From positions 1 through 20,286 of the forward strand of contig JARLHB010000547.1 in assembly GCA_031292465.1 (NCBI GenBank): a stretch of DNA of 20,286 bases, read 5' to 3'. A program made the translations under genes and the position numbers. Source of the stretch: Ignavibacteriaceae bacterium (GTDB lineage Bacteria; Bacteroidota; Ignavibacteria; Ignavibacteriales; Ignavibacteriaceae). Positions 16,727 through 20,286 of the stretch are shown one piece after another; the stretch's first letter is position 1, and every line of letters begins with the position of its first letter. The notes beneath the pieces were generated by a model. The model was not told the origin of the DNA and made no database searches. It saw only the letters and a program-made list of their open reading frames with translations.

Positions 16727-17047
16727 TAAACCTTCATTCGTTTGCAGGCGCTATATATTTGCATTAGCAGTTAATTGATGATATTTATTCTTCCTATTTG
16801 TTTGTCCTAAACAATATAATTATTCAGTTTAATTTCGTACATTTATTTTTAACGATAATATTTTCGCGAACTACCCCGCCACAAGCGGAGAATCACAAAG
16901 AGATAACTTTTAATCCTACGCAAAACAAAAGCAGATTAAAATAGTTAAAGAACTACCCTGCTTCCTTAAAGAATAAATTTGTTTGTTCAATGTTTCTTAT
17001 ACATTATAAAAATTATTTTCCACTAAACGTCAATTGAGGTAATAGAA
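16727..17047. other. 321-base intergenic region upstream of ilvD
   Basis: No gene seen. It holds two copies of GAACTACCCYGC (16868-16879 and 16950-16961), the first followed by a short CCGC/GCGG stem. A plus-strand TAAATTTG at 16974-16981 fits the Bacteroidota -7 consensus and would give an ilvD leader of about 60 bases. I see no T-box or leader-peptide attenuator. Confidence 0.45.
16974..16981 (+). promoter_or_regulatory. Candidate -7 element of ilvD
   Basis: TAAATTTG matches TAnnTTTG and lies 66 bases before the ilvD ATG. There is no clear -33 TTTG. The second GAACTACCCTGC repeat (16950-16961) overlaps the -33 position. Confidence 0.35.
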
Positions 17048-18730
17048 ATGCATGAAGGATTAAATAAATTCAGCCAAAGATTAACCCAGCAGCGTTCACA
17101 GGTAGGCTCACAGGCAATGCTATACGGAATCGGGTTAAAAGATAACGATATGAAAAAGCCCCAGGTTGGTATTGCAAGCATGGGCTGGGAAGGCAATAAC
17201 TGCAATATGCACCTTAATGACTTAGCAAAGCTTGTAAAAAAAGGCGTTGTTGATTCGAGCCTTATTGGTTTTATCTTTAACACAATCGGAGTTAGTGACG
17301 GTATTTCGATGGGAACGGAAGGGATGAAATATTCCCTGCCTTCACGCGATGTAATAGCCGATTCCATTGAAACTGTAATGGGCGCACAATGGTATGATTC
17401 ATTGATAGCCATACCAGGCTGCGATAAGAATATGCCCGGTTCGGTTATGGCAATGGCGCGGTTAAACAGGCCTTCCATTATGATTTACGGCGGGACAATA
17501 CGTGCGGGATTTTTTAAAGGCAAAAAGCTTGACGTTGTTTCCGCCTTTGAGGCTTACGGGCAATATCTTGCAAAAGAATTTACATTGGAAGATTTGGAAA
17601 ATGTTCTTCATCATGCATGTCCCGGCGCAGGCGCCTGCGGAGGAATGTACACGGCAAATACAATGGCTTCTGCAATTGAAACAATGGGAATGAGCCTTCC
17701 GTTCAGTTCCTCCTGCCCTGCAAACAGCGACCAGAAAGTAAAGGAATGTTATGATGCGGGTAAAGCAATTCTTAATTTAATGGAACTGGATTTAAAGCCA
17801 AGAGACATAATGACAAAAAGAGCATTCGAAAACGCCATTACGATTGTAATTGCTTTAGGCGGTTCTACAAATGCAGCCCTTCATTTAATTGCAATGGCTA
17901 AAGCTGCAAGAGTTGATTTGTCATTAAACGATTTCCAGCGTATATCTGATTCTACACCTTACATTGCCGACTTAAAACCAAGCGGGCAGTATGTTATGGA
18001 AGATCTGTATGAAATAGGCGGCGTTCCGGCGGTGCAGAAATTATTATTAAAAGAAGGATTACTTGACGGTAACTGTATTACTGTAACCGGCAAAACATTA
18101 GGTGAAAATATTGAGAGCATACCTGATTTAAAGGAAGGACAAAAGATAATTTTCCCGTTAAATAATCCGATAAAAAAGACAGGACATCTACAAATACTTT
18201 ATGGAAATCTTGCCACCGAAGGCGCTGTAGCTAAAATTACAGGAAAAGAGGGCACAAAGTTTTCCGGTCCGGCTAAAGTATTTAATTCTGAAGAGGAGAC
18301 TTTAAAAGCTATTGAAAACAAAGAGATTTCTTCCGGCGATGTAATCGTTATCCGTTATGAAGGCCCTAAAGGCGGCCCGGGAATGAGGGAGATGCTTGAA
18401 ATAACAGCGGCTATTATGGGCGCAGGCCTCGGCAAAAGCGTTGCTCTTATTACTGACGGCAGATTTTCAGGCGGAACGCATGGCTTTGTAGTGGGGCATA
18501 TAACACCTGAAGCACAGACAGGCGGTAATATTGCTCTGGTTGAAAATGGAGATATAATAATTATTGACGCGGAAAAGAATGTACTGCAGGTAGATATATC
18601 GGATACTATATTGGAAGGACGCCGTGCAAGATGGACGCAGCCTCCTTTTAAAGCTAAAAGCGGCATCCTTTACAAATATATTAAGAATGTTTCATCAGCC
18701 TCACAAGGATGTGTTACTGATGAGTTTTGA
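17048..18730 (+). CDS. ilvD: Dihydroxy-acid dehydratase
   Basis: A 560-residue Fe-S dehydratase that removes water from 2,3-dihydroxy-isovalerate and 2,3-dihydroxy-3-methylvalerate, giving the keto acids for valine, leucine and isoleucine. Diagnostic motifs are IPGCDKNMPGSVMAMARLNRP with Cys125, and CPGAGACGGMYTANTM with Cys197. With Cys52 (GNNCNMH), these three cysteines are at the positions that bind the cluster. The C-terminal IRYEGPKGGPGMREML and TDGRFSGGTHGFVVGHITPEA complete the IlvD/Edd signature. The length is normal for IlvD and shorter than Edd. A Shine-Dalgarno GAGG precedes the ATG. Other ilv genes are not in the window. Cytoplasmic. Confidence 0.97.
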   Translation: MHEGLNKFSQRLTQQRSQVGSQAMLYGIGLKDNDMKKPQVGIASMGWEGNNCNMHLNDLAKLVKKGVVDSSLIGFIFNTIGVSDGISMGTEGMKYSLPSRDVIADSIETVMGAQWYDSLIAIPGCDKNMPGSVMAMARLNRPSIMIYGGTIRAGFFKGKKLDVVSAFEAYGQYLAKEFTLEDLENVLHHACPGAGACGGMYTANTMASAIETMGMSLPFSSSCPANSDQKVKECYDAGKAILNLMELDLKPRDIMTKRAFENAITIVIALGGSTNAALHLIAMAKAARVDLSLNDFQRISDSTPYIADLKPSGQYVMEDLYEIGGVPAVQKLLLKEGLLDGNCITVTGKTLGENIESIPDLKEGQKIIFPLNNPIKKTGHLQILYGNLATEGAVAKITGKEGTKFSGPAKVFNSEEETLKAIENKEISSGDVIVIRYEGPKGGPGMREMLEITAAIMGAGLGKSVALITDGRFSGGTHGFVVGHITPEAQTGGNIALVENGDIIIIDAEKNVLQVDISDTILEGRRARWTQPPFKAKSGILYKYIKNVSSASQGCVTDEF

Positions 18731-18776
18731 TTAATATAAATATCATCTGTCAATTGCAGTTAAAGGAGATGTTACA

Positions 18777-19289
18777 ATGAAACGAAAAGGACAGTTCCTG
18801 GTAATTTTAATTGTAATTATTATTGCTATAATATTTGTTTCAAAAAAAGCAGGTGAAAACAAAACAAATGTTCATGCAAAGTTTATAAAGCAGGTTAATA
18901 AATCACTGGTGGACACTGATAGAAATTTTTATAAAGCCTCCACTCAAAAAGGGCTTGGAAATGCGTTTATCGATTTTGCCGATGACAGTGTTATTATTAT
19001 AAGGGATAAAGAGTTCCCCATAATGGGTAAAACGGAATTAGCAAAGTATTACTTAAACCATGAAAGCGATATAAAACCTTTATACTGGGAACCTGTAAAA
19101 GCAGAAGTTTCACCCGACGGACAACTTGGATACACATTCGGGAAATGGGAATACAGGAATGTTGATAAAAACGGGAAAATGAATATAGGATACGGTAATT
19201 ATTTAACTGTGTGGAAACGGCAAAAAGACAATGCATGGAAATATGTTTACGATGGCGGCGGTTCAACACCGGGCCCATGGGCTAAGTAG
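18777..19289 (+). CDS. Membrane-anchored or exported NTF2/DUF4440-like protein
   Basis: A 170-residue protein with a basic start and one hydrophobic segment at ~6-23 (LVILIVIIIAIIFVS), without an obvious cleavage site, so it is a signal anchor or a secreted protein. The rest (~35-165) has the SnoaL/DUF4440 NTF2-like pattern: an N-terminal helix (RNFYKASTQKGLGNAFIDFA), DDSVIIIRDKEFPIMGKTELAKYY, then antiparallel strands ending WKYVYDGGGSTPGPW. Such domains serve as small enzymes or ligand-binding folds; the function here is unknown. The ribosome site AAAGGAG is strong. It begins 46 bases after ilvD and may be cotranscribed with it. Its stop overlaps the end of the convergent anti-sigma gene by 8 bases. 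Confidence 0.8.
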   Translation: MKRKGQFLVILIVIIIAIIFVSKKAGENKTNVHAKFIKQVNKSLVDTDRNFYKASTQKGLGNAFIDFADDSVIIIRDKEFPIMGKTELAKYYLNHESDIKPLYWEPVKAEVSPDGQLGYTFGKWEYRNVDKNGKMNIGYGNYLTVWKRQKDNAWKYVYDGGGSTPGPWAK

Positions 19290-19524
19290 CAGATTCATCC
19301 AGCCCGAGAAAATCCATTAGCCGTTTGTGTGTCTCAGGCGAAAGGTTACAATCATAATTTTTATAGAATTCAATTGTTTTACCAACCGACTTGAAGTAAT
19401 TTGTACAATCAGGGCATTGAGCAAGGTGTTCTTTTATTGCTAAGCATTTAGGTGAATTAAAATCTACCCCAAGGCTTTCGCATATATGGCTCATCACTTC
19501 TTTGCATGATATTTTATTGTTCAT
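19282..19524 (-). CDS. Small zinc-finger anti-sigma factor
   Basis: An 80-residue soluble protein with the zinc anti-sigma (ZAS) motif: H33-x3-C37-x2-C40 (EHLAQCPDC) plus a likely fourth ligand at Cys7 (SCKEV); Cys15 and Cys27 are alternatives. There is no transmembrane segment, so any signal is sensed in the cytoplasm or passed on by another protein, and the cysteines allow a redox role. It overlaps the upstream sigma gene by 4 bases (ATGA), which is typical translational coupling of an ECF sigma with its inhibitor. It ends in an 8-base overlap with the convergent DUF4440-like gene. Confidence 0.8.
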   Translation of the reverse strand: MNNKISCKEVMSHICESLGVDFNSPKCLAIKEHLAQCPDCTNYFKSVGKTIEFYKNYDCNLSPETHKRLMDFLGLDESAT

Positions 19525-20081
19525 TTTTGAAACGCCTCATTAATTTCATTTCTTAAAAACGCCCTTGCTCTGTGAAGCCTTGACTTAACTGCCGGAACGG
19601 AAAGTTCTGTTACTTTTCCTGTTTCTTCCGTAGATAATCCTTCAACATCACGCAGCAGAAAAACTGCCCTGTAATCCGGCGCCAGTTTTTCAATAGCTTT
19701 ATCAAGAATACTTCTCAGTTCTTTATTTTCAATGGAATTAACCGGGATATTATCCCAATCGGCAGTATAAGTGCTGTCATATAATCCGTTATCATCATCA
19801 TCGATTGAAACAAAGTCATGTCTTTTTTTCCTGCCTTCCATTAAACAGTGATTTACTACAATCCTGTATAGCCAAGTGGAAAGCTTGGATTTTCCATCAA
19901 ACTGCTTAAGGGATTTAATCATGCTGAAAAAAGTTTCCTGCATAATATCTTCGGCTTTATCAGGGTTCCGGCAAATCTTAAAAGCGAAATTATAAATCGT
20001 TTTTTCGTAGGCTTTCACAAGTTCGGCCATTGCTTTTTTATCACCGGACTTGGCTTCTTCTATTATTTTCTCTTCATCCAT
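19521..20081 (-). CDS. ECF-type RNA polymerase sigma factor
   Basis: A 186-residue group 4 sigma factor. Region 2 spans ~1-90: AYEKTIYNFAFKICRNPDKAEDIMQETFF binds the core polymerase and KLSTWLYRIVVNHCLMEGRKKR belongs to the -10 reader. An acidic linker (DDDDNG) follows. Region 4 spans ~120-180, with LAPDYRAVFLLRDVEGLSTEETG and a helix-turn-helix, LSVPAVKSRLHRARAFLR, that reads the -35. I start at ATG 20081; a TTG at 20090 would add three residues and is nearer to an AGAGAG stretch, so it is not excluded. The next gene is its probable zinc-finger anti-sigma partner. The regulon is unknown. Confidence 0.93.
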   Translation of the reverse strand: MDEEKIIEEAKSGDKKAMAELVKAYEKTIYNFAFKICRNPDKAEDIMQETFFSMIKSLKQFDGKSKLSTWLYRIVVNHCLMEGRKKRHDFVSIDDDDNGLYDSTYTADWDNIPVNSIENKELRSILDKAIEKLAPDYRAVFLLRDVEGLSTEETGKVTELSVPAVKSRLHRARAFLRNEINEAFQK

Positions 20082-20169
20082 CAGATGCAAATACTCTCTA
20101 AAAGATTCATTACAAATAAATACAAATTATTGATAATTTTTGCGTTTGCAGGAAGTAATAAAATCATTT

Positions 20170-20286
20170 TTATAATTCAAGGCTTTTCCATAAATACCAG
20201 CTTGCAATTGAATTATAAGGATTCCAATTATTTTCCTTTGATATTTTAATTATTTTCTTTTCATCAGGCAATTTTCTTAAGCCATA
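20170..20286 (-). CDS. DNA-3-methyladenine glycosylase (AlkA/HhH-GPD type), C-terminal end only
   Basis: The last 38 codons and stop of a minus-strand gene whose beginning lies beyond the right edge. The residues YGLRKLPDEKK and WNPYNSIASWYLWKSLE match the well-known end of AlkA-type base-excision glycosylases, where W-x-P-[YW]-R-S-x-A-x-W-Y-L-W closes the last helix. One difference is Asn in place of the usual Arg after PY. The stop is 88 bases before the sigma factor ATG at 20081 on the same strand. The call rests on a short tail. Confidence 0.75.
   Translation of the reverse strand, partial: YGLRKLPDEKKIIKISKENNWNPYNSIASWYLWKSLEL

Noticed and set aside
16727..17047. Attenuator or riboswitch upstream of ilvD
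   Set aside because: I found no leader peptide rich in Leu/Val/Ile, no terminator/antiterminator pair and no T-box core.
18355..18666. Antisense frame within ilvD
   Set aside because: It lies opposite the most conserved part of IlvD and has no family features.
1..20286. Mobile element, prophage or defence island
   Set aside because: No transposase, integrase, phage structural gene, toxin-antitoxin pair or terminal repeats were seen; gene order and base composition look continuous.

Overview
The window is low-GC bacterial DNA, probably from the Bacteroidota/Ignavibacteriota side of the tree. The evidence is a PorV/PorQ-type outer-membrane protein, a large secreted protein with a type IX secretion (T9SS)-like C-terminal tail, a TonB-dependent receptor with a carboxypeptidase-regulatory N-terminal domain, and a two-propeller (14-repeat) sensor kinase. 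The assignment rests on gene content only. I saw no tRNA, rRNA, CRISPR array, transposase or integrase.

Left part (1-12548, all minus strand, transcribed from right to left): a sensor histidine kinase (12548-9315), a NarL/LuxR-type response regulator (9226-8588), a second, nearly identical response regulator (8313-7675), a TonB-dependent receptor (7261-4442), a 1209-residue secreted protein with fibronectin-III and T9SS-like tail (4424-795), and a PorV/PorQ-family protein cut by the window edge (784-1). The last three genes are separated by only 17 and 10 bases and look like one operon. The spaces after each response regulator hold inverted repeats with the 7-2-7 geometry of NarL-family operators, inside a 27-base block that is conserved between the two spacers. 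I infer a self-contained sense-and-respond locus: a periplasmic two-propeller sensor signals through twin regulators to a surface receptor, a secreted partner and an export-associated outer-membrane protein.

Middle (12841-14898): an unrecognised 294-residue gene on the minus strand, which appears to have a ferredoxin-like N-terminal domain and a helical remainder, is divergent from a TANGO2/NRDE-family gene on the plus strand, across an AT-rich intergenic region.

Right part (15042-20286): glutamate formimidoyltransferase and formimidoyltetrahydrofolate cyclodeaminase form a two-gene folate/histidine-degradation unit. Dihydroxy-acid dehydratase (ilvD, branched-chain amino acid synthesis) follows, then a membrane-anchored NTF2/DUF4440-like protein. 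Converging on it from the minus strand is an ECF sigma factor overlapping a small zinc-finger anti-sigma factor. The right edge carries the last 38 codons of a DNA-3-methyladenine glycosylase (AlkA-type) on the minus strand. The right part is mostly housekeeping genes; the accessory interest lies in positions 1-13725.
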